This document shows, piece after piece, positions 33,557 through 45,188 of a DNA stretch of 64,000 nt (positions within the stretch are counted from its first letter, which is position 1; each line of letters begins with the position of its first letter). The position numbers were made by a program, and so were the translations under genes. The notes below the pieces were generated by a model. That model worked only from the letters and a program-made list of their open reading frames with translations, was not told where the DNA came from and made no database searches. Origin of the DNA: Arthrinium phaeospermum (taxonomy: Eukaryota; Ascomycota; Sordariomycetes; Amphisphaeriales; Apiosporaceae). The stretch spans positions 248,001 to 312,000 of the forward strand of contig QYRS01000017.1 in assembly GCA_006503535.1 (NCBI GenBank), in the 5' to 3' direction.

Positions 33557-36500
33557 ATGGAAGAAAGACAAGGGTCAACGTCACCTGGACCCAGTCCTCC
33601 AGCGCAGTCAACCAACCCACCAGGTCATGAGCAGCTCAGCGACCTCACAGAGCGGATTGTGGAGTTAGAGAGTCTCGTAAGAAATCTGATGTACGAGGGG
33701 TCCATCCTGCACCTTCTGGGGCTTAGTTGACACAGACTTAGGAACGAGAGGCAGTCTCTTGACGCTGATGCATATGTAATAAGTGAGGATGCTCGCGAAA
33801 GAGGGCTGCCTCTTCAACCCCCTGACGACAGCAGCGTGGGTATTGCAGATGAAATCGCTATAGGGACAAACGCTATAGGATCAAACCCAAAAGTCAAGAT
33901 TCTGCAGCTGCCGGAGGGCGGGCTTCGATTTATCGGGCAAACCGTCATGCACGAAGAGATCAGGCAACATGCTATCGTTGTTTTCTACGATGAACCCGAC
34001 AATGACAAGATTGACAAGAAGGACGTACATGGAACGCAACAGGATGCCTTACAAAAGAGTATGCCCTGTTGCATTGTTATCCAATCACCCATGATCAAAA
34101 GCCTACTCGCCGAATTCTCATCTGAGTTGCTCAGTAATTATCACCAAGCGTTAGTGCATCCTGACACCGCACGGCAATCAATAGCTAACATGTATTTCAT
34201 GTAGATTTCTGCCACCTTATAAGGCAAGTTCACCACTTTGGATCAAAATCAAGGTTATTCTAACGGGTCTCAGATGTTCGTGGCCCATTGGAGTACCATT
34301 CAAGAGAAAGTCACGAACCTCAGGAATATATGCGATCAAAGGCTAAGCACGGATACAGAGGACGAGTGCAATAACAGGACGCAGCCGCAACCGGATGGCT
34401 CTCGCATTAATAAGTCAGCACCGACAGAGCTTGACCACGAGAGAATCGAGCATGTAGAGCTCTTTGTCACCACCATTGAGACTCATCTAACCCATGCGTT
34501 TACTCTGCGGCGAATGATCCAGAACCGGGAACTGCAAAAAATATGTTTCAATGACCTTTGGCATCTTTTCAATCCCGGCGATCTGATTCTGAACCACTTG
34601 TCGTCCGAAAGCAGTCGGTCTTATGCCTATCAAGTATTTTGTGTCACTGGGGGCCGAAGGGATGCAGAAGGACACGATCCCGATAGGCCCGGTCGTCAGT
34701 TGAACCCACTATCACTGCGGTCTTTGGCCCTTGAATACGATGGCGCTCGACTTGGCCCTGTGGTCTACGATCTGATAATCATGCCTTACTCAGGCGAAAA
34801 GCTGATCACAGACCTGACCTACTTCCCGACGCAGTTTGCCGCAGACACAAGTCGCATCAACGATCTGGTTGGCCGTGGGCGCCGTTTTATCCACTCACGA
34901 TATGGACACGCCTTGTACGAGGGTTCTGTAGGCTACGACAGACAGTTTGTGGAAGGTGAGTTCTTCGTGGATTTCGAGAGCGGCTACGAGGCCGACACAG
35001 ATGGGATCACCCGGCCAGATCTGGCGGACATCACAGTACCCCTCCCATCAGGACAAGAAACGGATTATTATCAGTCTCGGGGCTTTTCGAGGCAGATTCG
35101 ATACGTCTTCATGGAAGACGAGAAGATTGACGTTGGGAGATGTGAGAAGTTTCTGAAGGGCGATTCTTGTCCCAGTCCGACGTCAGATGAAAACATCAAC
35201 AAGCTGGAGGAAAAGCAACTTATACTCTTACCAAACTACGTCCTGGGATACAGCCTCCGTACCAAGGAATGGCGTGAGTCTACCATATTCTATTGGTGTT
35301 GCGCACACTAATGCTAGTGCTAGACGAACTCACAGTTGATCATGTTCGAATGTTGTCAAAGACTGGGGATCAACGGACGAAGCCCTTCGACAGCTTGGTC
35401 ATCCCTGGATCGTATAAGCGTATATTGAAAGCCATGGTAGAAGACCATACGGAAAGCCAGTCGAAGAAGCAAAATGCCGCATCCGGAAGAGATCTGGATC
35501 TCGTCAGTGGTAAGGGCCGCGGACTTATCATCTTGCTATACGGGCCCCCGGGAGTCGGAAAGGTTAGTAAGGTTTGACCAACAACAGAGAATCGTGGCTG
35601 ACTCGTCCCAAGACCAGCACGGCGGAAACCATTGCAGCTTATACCACGCCATCGCGACCTCTCTATCCCATAGTAAGTGGCCCAATCCCATCTTGGCGGT
35701 TTATGCTGATGGCATTGAAAGACTTGCGGAGACCTTGGGACAACCCCTGATCAGATTCAACAACGACTCCAGTCCCACTTCCGTCTCGCTCACCGCTGGA
35801 ACTGCGTGCTACTGCTGGATGAGGCCGATGTGTACCTTGTCGAGAGGGACATCAATGACTTGAAAAGGAATGGAATCGTCTCTGGTTTGTATTATCCCGT
35901 TTTCAAATCATTACTCCGATTCCAGAACTGTTATTCCGTGTTTATTCTACTGGGTCACCATCAGATTCACTAATGATTTGTGAGTCAGTCTTTCTCCGAA
36001 CGCTCGAGTACTATTCCGGCATCCTGTTTCTGACTTCCAACCGGGAAGGCTCCATCGACGAAGCCTTCAAGTCGCGGATCCACATTGCCCTCCACTACAA
36101 ACGCATCAACAGCGAGGGCAACACGCAGATCTGGAACAATATGCTTAATCGCATCGAGCAAACTAACCATGACAGTGAGAAGAAGCTTCCAATTGCATTC
36201 GACCGCGAGAAGCTCCTCTCCTGGGCGAAGAAGCATTTCGAACGGCACGACTCGGACAGCGGCGACGACCCCGGCACGTCCAAGTTCAGCACCTGGAACG
36301 GACGGCAGATTCGCAACGCCTTCCAGACCGCCATCGCTTTGGCCTCTTATGACAGACTGGAAAAGCTGGGCGAGGCTAAGCTCACGCCAGAGCAGGCGAT
36401 GAAGAAGTCAAGATGGCGTAAAGTACACCTTCTACCCAGCCATTTCGACCGGGTGGAAGAAGTGGTCGGAGAGTTCCAGCAATACCGTAAGAAGACTGAC

Positions 36501-36944
36501 TACCTTGACACCCCGATGTGAACCGATACTGACTACCTACATATGCATCCAGTAAACTTCGTTCGCAAACCGGATCACGTCCGGGCCCAGACCAGGGGCC
36601 TCCGGAACGACGATTGGGACGGGCAACCCCGACAGCCGCAGTCGGCGTACGGCAGCAAGAGCAGGATTCATGCGCAATATGCTTCTCCCACCGCGAGCCA
36701 GACCGGCCGTCCCCCGTTGCGAGAGCCCAGACCCAACCCATCCAAGCCTCCTACAATGCGGCCCGCGAAACCATCGAGGGAAGTTCCGCCGCGCACGTTC
36801 GATACCCGCCCCGCGACCCTCGAGCTGGACGAAGACTACGTCAACGAGGCGTACGATGATCCGTACGGTGATGGGTCGGATAGCGATGAGGAGGAGCAAG
36901 GGGCGTACAATCAGTCAGGGACTGATTCTGACGTGGAAGGGTAA
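33557..36944 (+). CDS. Second DUF7025-type AAA+ ATPase, nine exons
   Basis: Exons 33557-33676, 33755-34149, 34205-34223, 34274-35273, 35324-35562, 35613-35672, 35722-35884, 35989-36486 and 36553-36944 join in phase to 961 residues. Exon 3 is a 19-nt microexon coding (A)FLPPYK, followed by a GC-AG intron (GCAAGT donor). Without it two in-frame stops interrupt the gene. An alternative exon 1/2 junction (33699/33742) also keeps phase. Domains: N-terminal coil LTERIVELESL, DUF7025-type region (FLPPYKMFVAHW, FNDLWHLFNPGDLIL, DLTYFPTQF), AAA+ with Walker A GPPGVGKT split by an intron (about 585-592), Walker B CVLLLDEADVY, sensor-1 LTSNR and Arg-finger IDEAFKSRIHIALHY. The C-terminal tail is acidic (ELDEDYVNEAYDDPYGDGS). 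All catalytic residues are intact. It is the same family as 27405-30169 but diverged, with different introns. Confidence 0.82.
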
Positions 36945-39297
36945 TGATGACCAAGGAGCATCTTCTTTCTGTCTTTTTGGCTCTGTACAAGAACCCCAAA
37001 CCCTTCATTTTTCACTTTCGTTTGGTTCTTTCTTCCCACCACCTTAGGAATTATCTGGAGTTTACCTCCATTGTCTACTTAGACTGCACAGAACCCGAAT
37101 TGGGTGTTGGTTTCCCCAATCTTCATTCCTTGGATCCTGCCAATTGTACGTCACCCATGTGCTCTATCGCCTTCAATGTTTGCAGTGAAGAGTATACCAG
37201 TCAGCCCCTGTTGGCCGCATCTACAGAGGGACCGAGAAGCGAATAGACGGCACGGTTGCGACTGTCGACGAAGCGCCGTTGGAAAATTACCTGCGGCCGG
37301 ACCAGGGGCGCAACTGCTCAGCCCTGAAACGTCCGGAACTGGCCAATTGCTAAAATTACGAACTGTGTATTTCGGGTGGTTTCTCTGGTGTATCACACCA
37401 GAAGTTCCAGAAGGTGGCCGGATCGAGGGCCCGTCGCGAGTCCGTCCGTCCTTCTAGAATTGCGGTGTCCGCCACCCAGCTGTCAAGCCGCGCGCCACAG
37501 AAGGAAAGCAAGGAGGCCCGACTGCGCGACAGACTTGCCAGCGCTACGAACGGAAATCCACGCTGCCGGGACAGTTGGGATCCTGGGTAGCGCCCATTGA
37601 TAAGGCTAAAGGGGCTGACGCTACCGGGCGCTACCAGTGCTGCGACTTACTGTATTAGTCCATGGGCTAGGCCTTCCAAAACTCTAACTTCTTTAGCGCG
37701 GCGTTGGTGTGGGCGCACTGCGCATGAGATGCCTGAAGCAGAAGGAGCATTAGACTTAGACAGGACAGCTGGTGGCTGCGTTGGCAGGTCGGCATCGTTA
37801 GCATCGTTGGCGACAGCGTCACTGGTAGCGCGCATTTACTAGCAGCGTTTCACGATACTCAGGCAGGCCGAGAGATGGGCAACGGAAATTTAATCTAGGT
37901 CGGCTTGGCATCCGACAACACATAGCTTCAGTGTAGATCGTTGCAGGGGTGGTTGTTGTTGTTGAACGAGGGAAACTAAACAGAAATCCAATTTTATTTA
38001 GCGCATACGTTGGTCCTTTTCGTCTTCGACCTAAGCTGGATTTATGTAATGCGACTTCGCATTTCCTTGCGCTAGATAGGGGGATGACGGGAATGTCAGT
38101 GGTTTTCCAGCGATCCTGTCGTTCGTCCTGAAAACCTTGTTTGGCCCAGGATTTGCCCAAAACCATATCCACTGTATTCTCAGCTTTTGCCTCAATCTAC
38201 CAATGAGATAAGCGACAATAGGGCAGTATGGGGCATAGCAGGCAGACGCAAACCTCGGGTTTGCCCAATCCAGCCCATTGGGGAGAGGGGTGCACACTAC
38301 TTGGCGCTATGCGGGGAAGGGCCCTGTCCATATAGGGCCCAGATCTGGAGATCAGAGGTTGGGGGAGAGCAAATGAGAAGCGGGGGCTCGTAATTGTCCC
38401 TGCTCAACAACCGACTCCATACCAAGCCCAGCCCAGCAGAAACGAACGCTTCACCAATACCATGCCCTGCCCCCCATTCATTACCCTCGCCCGGCGGATG
38501 TACTTTCCATTCCCGCATGAACCGGACACACAGTGTGTGAGTAGGACCCTGTGGTGCGTGTTATGCAAAAAGGCCTATCTAGATCCAACCTAATGCCCGG
38601 TGATTTCTCCGCATCGGGGGCCACCAATGATAGCGCGCCAACTGGGATTACTGTACGCCCACACTTGCTTGCATCTTGGTGAGAAATGGGAAATCTGCAA
38701 GCCCGCCATTCCCCATGTAACAGGTGTTCCGAGACATATGGAGACGGGCTAGAGGAGAGTGGGTGGGCTCGTCTCCCGCGCCGCTGTCCTCCATGAAGGC
38801 TCTCCCATGCCACATCTTGCCGTCTTTGGGGGTCATGCTGCGCACTTTTGCGAGTTACGGCTCCCTCTTAGCCTCCTCCATGGCTCTCTTCGTGTCGCCC
38901 TTCGAGGCTGGGTCTGGAACCCTTCTAGGCGGCCAGCTAGGGCTGAAGGGTCGTGTTTCGAAACTCCTGCAATATGCGAGGTGATACAGACTTGTCAGCC
39001 GCTAGCTTCCCGTAGGACACCACATGCCCTGCACTGTGCGACGCAGACCCCGCAGACCCTTGCCTGCTGTTGGGCGTGCCGTGCATGTTGGCGTTGATCT
39101 TGCGAGGGGGGCTTCGTCCTTCGGGTCGCATATGAATAGAGGGCAACATCCCCCTCCAGAGGAAACCGATCTTCTGAGACACAATCCATCTTCTGTTTAA
39201 CCAGCCTTCCTTTGCGACTGCATTCCCTTTTCCTGCTGCCGGCTCAGTAAACCCAACCAGCATCTTCTATTTCACACACACATTCCAAGCCATCAAA
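36945..39297. other. 2.35-kb intergenic region, no gene seen
   Basis: Between the second AAA+ gene and the alcohol oxidase. Many short frames on both strands, none with a domain, splice partner or codon bias. 37250-38200 has a mixed composition that could hide a decayed element, but no terminal repeats or transposase motifs are visible. Confidence 0.45.
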
Positions 39298-41303
39298 ATG
39301 GGTATTCACACCAAGAGCGCAGATGACATCGAGGAGGTCGATGTCATTGTCGCCGGAGGTAAGACCATGCCCCCTTCGCACCTTCCGTGACCGAGATCAG
39401 CAAGCTAATAAGTCCCGAAAACACAGGCGGTACCGCCGGCTGTGTCGTGGCCGCCCGGCTGGCCGAGGCGGACCCGAGCCTGTCGATCCTCGTCATCGAG
39501 GGCGGGCGCAACAACCACAACGACCCGACCGTCGTGAACCCGGCGCCCTTCCTGACGCACCTGCAGCCGTCCCACAAGTCGGCCCTGTTCTACAAGGGCA
39601 AGAAGGCCCCGCAGCTGGCCGACCGCGAGCCCATCGTCCCCTCGGGCGGCATCCTGGGCGGCGGCTCCTCCATCAACTTCATGATGTACACGCGCGCCCA
39701 GCGGCCCGACTTCGACTCGTGGAACACGCCCGGCTGGTCGGCCGACGAGATCCTGCCGTACATGAAGAAGGTGAGCAACATTGGCATTTCCGCATTGGGA
39801 GAAAATGAACATAGAGACTGATACCAATGGCGCGCGCAGCTGGAGACCTACCACGGCAAGGGCGACAAGGCCGTCCACGGCTACGACGGCCCCATCCAGG
39901 TGACCGACGGCGGCCACCGCGGCACCGGCTCGGAAGCCGACCTGATCTCGGCCGCGGCGAGCGTCGGCATCCGCGAGATCGAGGACCTGCAGGACCTCGA
40001 CTCCAACGACGGCTGCTGCAAGTGGATGCGCACCGTGTCCAAGGAGGGCAAGCGCCAGGACGCCGCGCACGTCTACCTGCACCCCAAGCTGGCCGACCCG
40101 GCCCGGTACCCCAACCTGCACGTCGTGGTGGAGGCGCAGGTGGCGCGCGTGCTGTTCGACGACAACAAGCGCGCCTGCGGCGTCGAGTACCGCGCCAACC
40201 CCCACTTCCAGGCCAGCATCGCCCTGTCCGCGGCCCCCGTCAAGACGGTCCGGGCCCGCAAGATGGTCATCGTGTCCTGCGGCGCCATGGGCACCCCGTC
40301 GGTGCTGGAGCGCTCCGGCCTGGGCAACCCCGACGTCCTGAAGAAGGCGGGCGTCGACCTGGTGGCCGACGTGCCGGGCGTGGGCGAGGAGTACCAGGAC
40401 CACCAGCTGCTGCTGTACCCGTACCGCACCGGCCTGCGGCCCGACGAGACCATCGACGCCCTGCTCAGCGGCCGCGCCGACTTCGCCACCATGCTGGAGA
40501 AGAAGGACAAGACGCTCGGCTGGAACACGGTCGACTGGGCCGCCAAGATCCGCCCCACCGAGGCCGAGGTGACGGCGCTGGGCCCCGAGTTCCGCCGCTC
40601 CTGGGACGCCGACTTCAAGGACGCGCCCGCCCGCCCCCTCATGCTCATGGCGGCCGTCATGTGCTTCCTGGGCGACCCGGCCTCGGTGCCCGAGGGCCAG
40701 TACGTCACCACGGGCACCTACACGGCCTACCCCTACTCGCGCGGCCAGATCCACATCACGAGCCCCGACCTCGACAACCCGGCCGAGTTCGACGTCGGCT
40801 TCTTCACCGACGCCGACGACATCGACGTCAAGAAGCAGATCTGGGCCTACAAGAAGCAGCGCGAGCTCATGCGCCGCACCCAGATGTACCGCGGCGAGCT
40901 GGCCGCGGGTCACCCCAAGTTCCCCGCAGGCTCCAAGGCCGCCTGCGTCGAGACCGAGGCGCCCATCGCGTCGGCTGCCGACGTCAAGGACATCGAGTAC
41001 ACGGCCGAGGACGACGCGGCCATTGTGCAGTTCCTGCGCGAAAACGTCAACACGACCTGGCACTCGCTCGGCACCTGCAAGATGGCGCCCCGCGAGGAAG
41101 GGGGTGTCGTGAACAAGCACCTCAGCGTCTATGGTGTTGAGGGACTGAAGCTGGCCGATCTGAGTATCGTGCCCGAGAACGTTGGCGCCAACACCAACAA
41201 CACGGCGCTCACCATCGGCGAGAAGGCGGCGGATATCTTCATCAAGGAGCTCGGGCTCACGGGGGCGAACTTGGAGGGCGGCATGAAATCTTGCGTAGTG
41301 TAG
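39298..41303 (+). CDS. GMC oxidoreductase, alcohol oxidase type
   Basis: Three exons, 39298-39358, 39427-39770 and 39840-41303, give 622 residues with very strong GC3 bias. The FAD-binding start is VDVIVAGGGTAGCVVAARLAE with the acidic EGG after strand 2. PS00623-like VPSGGILGGGSSINFMMY, SCGAMGTPSVLERSGLG and GVGEEYQDHQLL follow. The active-site His is in TTWHSLGTCKMAP (H about 543), and NVGANTNNTALTIGEKAAD supplies the second catalytic residue and FAD contacts. The family oxidises alcohols with O2, producing aldehyde and H2O2. The sequence resembles fungal alcohol/methanol oxidases more than glucose oxidase or aryl-alcohol oxidase. There is no signal peptide. The C-terminus (SCVV) is not a canonical PTS1, so peroxisomal location is uncertain. 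It is a single-gene unit with no obvious pathway partner nearby. Confidence 0.92.
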
Positions 41304-43599
41304 TGGAGTGTGAAATTCAATTTAGCGTGTCAGTTCTTCGAAAGCATGTAATAATATACCACCATCTGATTCATTCAGTCCATCATAAGGCGATATGCAT
41401 TGGCGTGTGATGTCCCAATATCCGAAGATCTGGAACAGTCTGGGACAGAGTCGTCGGGAATGGCCTCACTTGCACCGTGCATGATCGAGATCAATGGTTG
41501 CAGACCGGCCAATGATAGCCCATTTGACCGTGTGAAGCCTGGAGTAGAACAGCAGGCTGGGCAGTCTCTTATCGAATTCATCATTCTCCATTGATAGCAG
41601 TCCATTGGTGTGCCACCAGAGAACCCAAGTACCTCGAGCAGCCGGCCGTCGCCAATGCTGGTAACATAACCCGGGATATGGTGTGGTCGATCAGTGCCCA
41701 GGGCACACAAGGCTTGTCAGGTTGTGAGGTATGACTGACTCTCGAGCCTGCCGAATCGCCGCTTTGACAGTCCTCTGAAAGTTGGCAAGATAACTTTGTG
41801 TCCCATGTCAGAGGCTGTTCCAAGATAATGCATCTGCCATGATTGCCCGAATGCTGCCTGTCGTCATGCGTAACCATCCGCCGACCGGGAAATCGTCAGA
41901 CGAGAGGTTCCCATACACAAACACGATCCATGTCTTTGGCAAGGAAGAGAAGTGGACTGATGCAGAGATATGGAGAAGACCCTGAATTCGCACGAAAAGT
42001 CGCGTTTAGCGCGTCGCACTTTCATATGGGCATCTTGAAAGGCGCCAACCCTTTGAATGGGCGGTCTGCTTAGGAACGGAGTCGTCGCATGGAGTTGGGC
42101 TCCTTTGCCTCTGCATCAAAACGGATGGACGGGGATATTTTCCCAACACGAACTTGCAGGCATGCGACACTGGTGGGTTTGCGCCAAGCACGGAGGACCT
42201 GCATGAAGAACTCTGAAGTCGTTGGCAAACGAGTTTGAATGAGGGAGAAGCAGCAACGTGTTGGGTTTATATTTGTTTTGAAGTCGAGAAAAGGTTTCGA
42301 CCAGCTCATTCGATTGCATGCCAAACGTCACCCACAAGGCGAGATTTAAGAATAAGGTCTCGGCCGGGCGCCGCGGCCTGCACATGGCCGCCTGGGACAA
42401 GTGGTGAAGTCAAATCGGGAGATTCCAGCGCCAGGAACTAAGGAACTGGCCGCGCCCTGTCTTGGCGGGGACACCCTCAACTTTGAAAACTTCCACCAAA
42501 GAGACCACCACCCTGCCGTCCAATTGGGCACTTGGGTTTCGCAAAGGACAACGCAGTTGGCGAATGATCAATCAGTTTGCGAGCGAAAGGACAGTCAGCC
42601 AACCACTTGGATTGATTGGAGACAAGACAGGGGTTCTCGGTCAGAAAAACGTGGCTTGCTGAAAAGCGCCCAAGACAAAAGCTGCTGCAGCAAGACAGCG
42701 CTGCCAGCTTGCCAGCCCCGCCATTTTCCATTTGCCTGGGCTGACAACACCAGAGCACACCAAAGCACACCAAGACTTCAGTAGAACGGTGAGCGGATGC
42801 TGACCACCTACAAAATTCATGCCCGATGACCCGCAGACCTAGGACTCTGTCGCGACCTTAGGTTTTCTTCTCCTGCATTCGCCTATATAAGTTGAGGGTG
42901 TTATATCCTACTTGCCATACGTATTGTGTTTCTCTTGTTTTGTTCCTGGGAAACTCGTCAATCTTGAGATCCATTTTGGTTGTCGTCTTACACACACCTG
43001 CAAGCACTTGTTGGTCGTCCGAAGTAACCTCACTTCAAAAGTCCAAGGTTGATCCCCCCGGAACGTTGTACGCCAGGCAGCTTTAGGCAGTTCCGAGCGC
43101 TGATCAGCGACGTCATTAGCTCACCCGTTGCCCTGCAATCGCGGCAGCTTGGAGGGGAGACGAACTATTTCCTGGTCCAATTGGCAAGGAAAACCAGCCA
43201 CCACCATTAGGAACTTGTCGATTTTCGTCGATTGCGCTGTCGTCGCGCGCCCAAAGATCAGACTGATCAATTGATCTAGGCTGATATTCTTATTACCCTT
43301 CGTTTGATATTAAAAACAGGGAACCACCCTTGCTTTGCCAAGCTGCGACGCTACACCTTCTCTTTGGATTTCTCTTAAGACGCACACAGGGTCCCGATCC
43401 CGTCTGAAGTCCTCTTTCTTGTTCACCCAGCCCTCTCACTTCTCGTTTCCCCATCGCCGGTTGTGAGCGACGAGCCTGGTCCATTTACGCCAAATTGCTT
43501 TCTTGGTAAAGCGCAAAGCGTTATACAGGACAACCAATTCGCCTTCGTGCCACCAATACCAACAAGTTTCTGTGCGATTTCAAACAAATTCTGCCCAAC
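41304..43599. other. 2.3-kb intergenic region and long leader of the MARVEL-like gene
   Basis: No gene is seen in 41304-42800. From the TATA element at 42884 to 43599 lies the probable 5' untranslated leader of the next gene, about 0.7 kb. Confidence 0.45.
42884..42890 (+). promoter_or_regulatory. TATA box upstream of the MARVEL-like gene
   Basis: TATATAA within GCCTATATAAG, 710 bp before the start codon at 43600. If used, the gene has an unusually long leader or a leader intron. Confidence 0.4.
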
Positions 43600-44344
43600 A
43601 TGATGTTCGCCGTCTTCTTCACGTTCTGGCGGTTCATGCAGATTGTCACTTTGGTGAGTTGCCCCTCCGTCTGTGCTCTCTCTCGTGAGCTTGACGATGC
43701 GATGCGATTCGCTGCGTTGCTTCGCACAGTTCACATGAAGGCCTAATACTAACACTCTTCGCTCACCTCAGATCCCGACAATGGGCATGCTGGCCTACTT
43801 TGTCCACGGATATGTGACGGTCAATGCTCTTACGCCCGACTACATCCTGATCCTGTTCATCGTGTCGGTGCTGGCGCTGGCCTGGGCCATCTTCACGCTA
43901 TTCAGCTACCACCGCTCCTCGACCAATGCGCTCTTCGTGTCGCTGATCGACCTCGGGTTCGTGGGCGCCTTCATCGCGGCGGTCTACTACCTGGCCTGGA
44001 TCGCCAAGGCCGACTGCACGCACATTACTCGCGGCTCCTCGTACGACGTCAGCTTCGGCATCTTCGGCTCGGCCAACGTCAACGGCGTGCACAGCACGAC
44101 GGACAAGACGTGCGCCATGCTCAAGGCCTGCTGGGCCTTCGGCATCATGAACTGCATCTTCTTCTTCTTCACCGCCGTGCTCGCCTGGTTCCACCGCGGC
44201 GACAGCCACCACCACTCCTCGCGCGGCGGCAAGAAGACGTACGTCACCCGCGAGACGCACTACCACCGCCACGGCCACCGACACAGCCGGAGCCCCCACA
44301 GCCGCCGCACCAGCTCCCACTCGCACCGCCGCGTCTACGTCTAA
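43600..44344 (+). CDS. MARVEL-like four-TM membrane protein
   Basis: Two exons, 43600-43653 and 43772-44344, give 208 residues. The 118-nt intron has GTGAGT, a TACTAAC branch and CTCAG. Exon 1 codes only MMFAVFFTFWRFMQIVTL, half of TM1. Four hydrophobic segments follow the MARVEL pattern: TM1 to GMLAYFVHGY, TM2 YILILFIVSVLALAWAIFTL, TM3 LFVSLIDLGFVGAFIAAVYY, TM4 FGIMNCIFFFFTAVLAWFH. The loop between TM3 and TM4 has three cysteines (ADCTHI, DKTCAMLKACW). The cytoplasmic tail is His/Arg/Ser-rich (HYHRHGHRHSRSPHSRR). MARVEL proteins organise membrane microdomains, such as fungal eisosome-associated Nce102-like proteins, which are usually about 170 residues. The long basic tail is distinctive and could bind metal or phosphate. 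Confidence 0.8.
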
Positions 44345-45188
44345 GCTCTAAGCCTAAGCGACAAGAGACGCACGCACTTCGCACCTCGCACTTTAATGTC
44401 TATTTGAGAAAAAAAACAAAGAGAAAAGAAGAAGATATGTACATTGGCGTTGGGATATGTTTGGGCTTCTAGTCTCGAAGCGGAGAGACTGGAAAGGGAT
44501 TACTGGATATGGAACGGAAACAACACATTGAAGAACATAAATCACTACGCTTACATGTAGATGATGATGAGACGAGATTACGATTGATGGATATATATAG
44601 CCTTTCTCTTCAAGGGACTTGTGTTTCTCTAGATGTGTCATGAGAGATGCGCTGCGTTGACGACCATGAACATTGCACTTAGCTTGGAGTTGAATTCAGT
44701 AAATCGCACTTTCACCTTTACATCGCTTAGTGACTCGCTAGAGTGACTTACGAATATATGAATGCGCTGACAGGGCATGCAGGGCGTCGTCGTCATGATT
44801 ACCAAATGAAGGTCACTTGAACAGGAAAAGATAGGTAGGAGTAAGTGAGCTCAATTGACTAAAGTAGGTAAACAACTACTAACAGAGTCTCTTGTACCCA
44901 AACTGAACAAAAACAAAAGGAATGCCTGCGGGCGCAACTAACTCAACGTAAACAAAACAGATAAACAAATCCCGCGCAGGTTTCCCTGGAACCCGAAAAC
45001 CAAAAACTGCCGGCCTACCTTACCTTTTCCCTACCATGGCGCGGACTTACTTACCTTGCCGCACCAAACCCGAACCCAAACCCATTTTCCAAACGCCATT
45101 GACCAAGAGCATGCATCCTTGTCGCGACCAAACGGGGGTTATCTTTGGGTAACCTTGACCGCCGGTGCTGATCATGGACGTGATGCTC
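44345..45188. other. Intergenic between convergent genes
   Basis: Moderately AT-rich, with no gene seen. Confidence 0.5.

Noticed and set aside
34100..34274. Second AAA+ gene as a pseudogene because of two in-frame stops
   Set aside because: A 19-nt microexon with phase-compatible GT-AG and GC-AG introns restores one continuous frame with all motifs intact.
37250..38300. Possible decayed transposon
   Set aside because: No terminal repeats, target duplications, transposase or reverse-transcriptase motifs could be found by eye.
39405..41120. 571-codon open frame on the minus strand under the alcohol oxidase, and a 437-codon frame on the plus strand
   Set aside because: Both are out-of-phase shadows of a very GC3-biased real gene. 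Their Arg/Ala/Gly/Val-only composition shows no domain.
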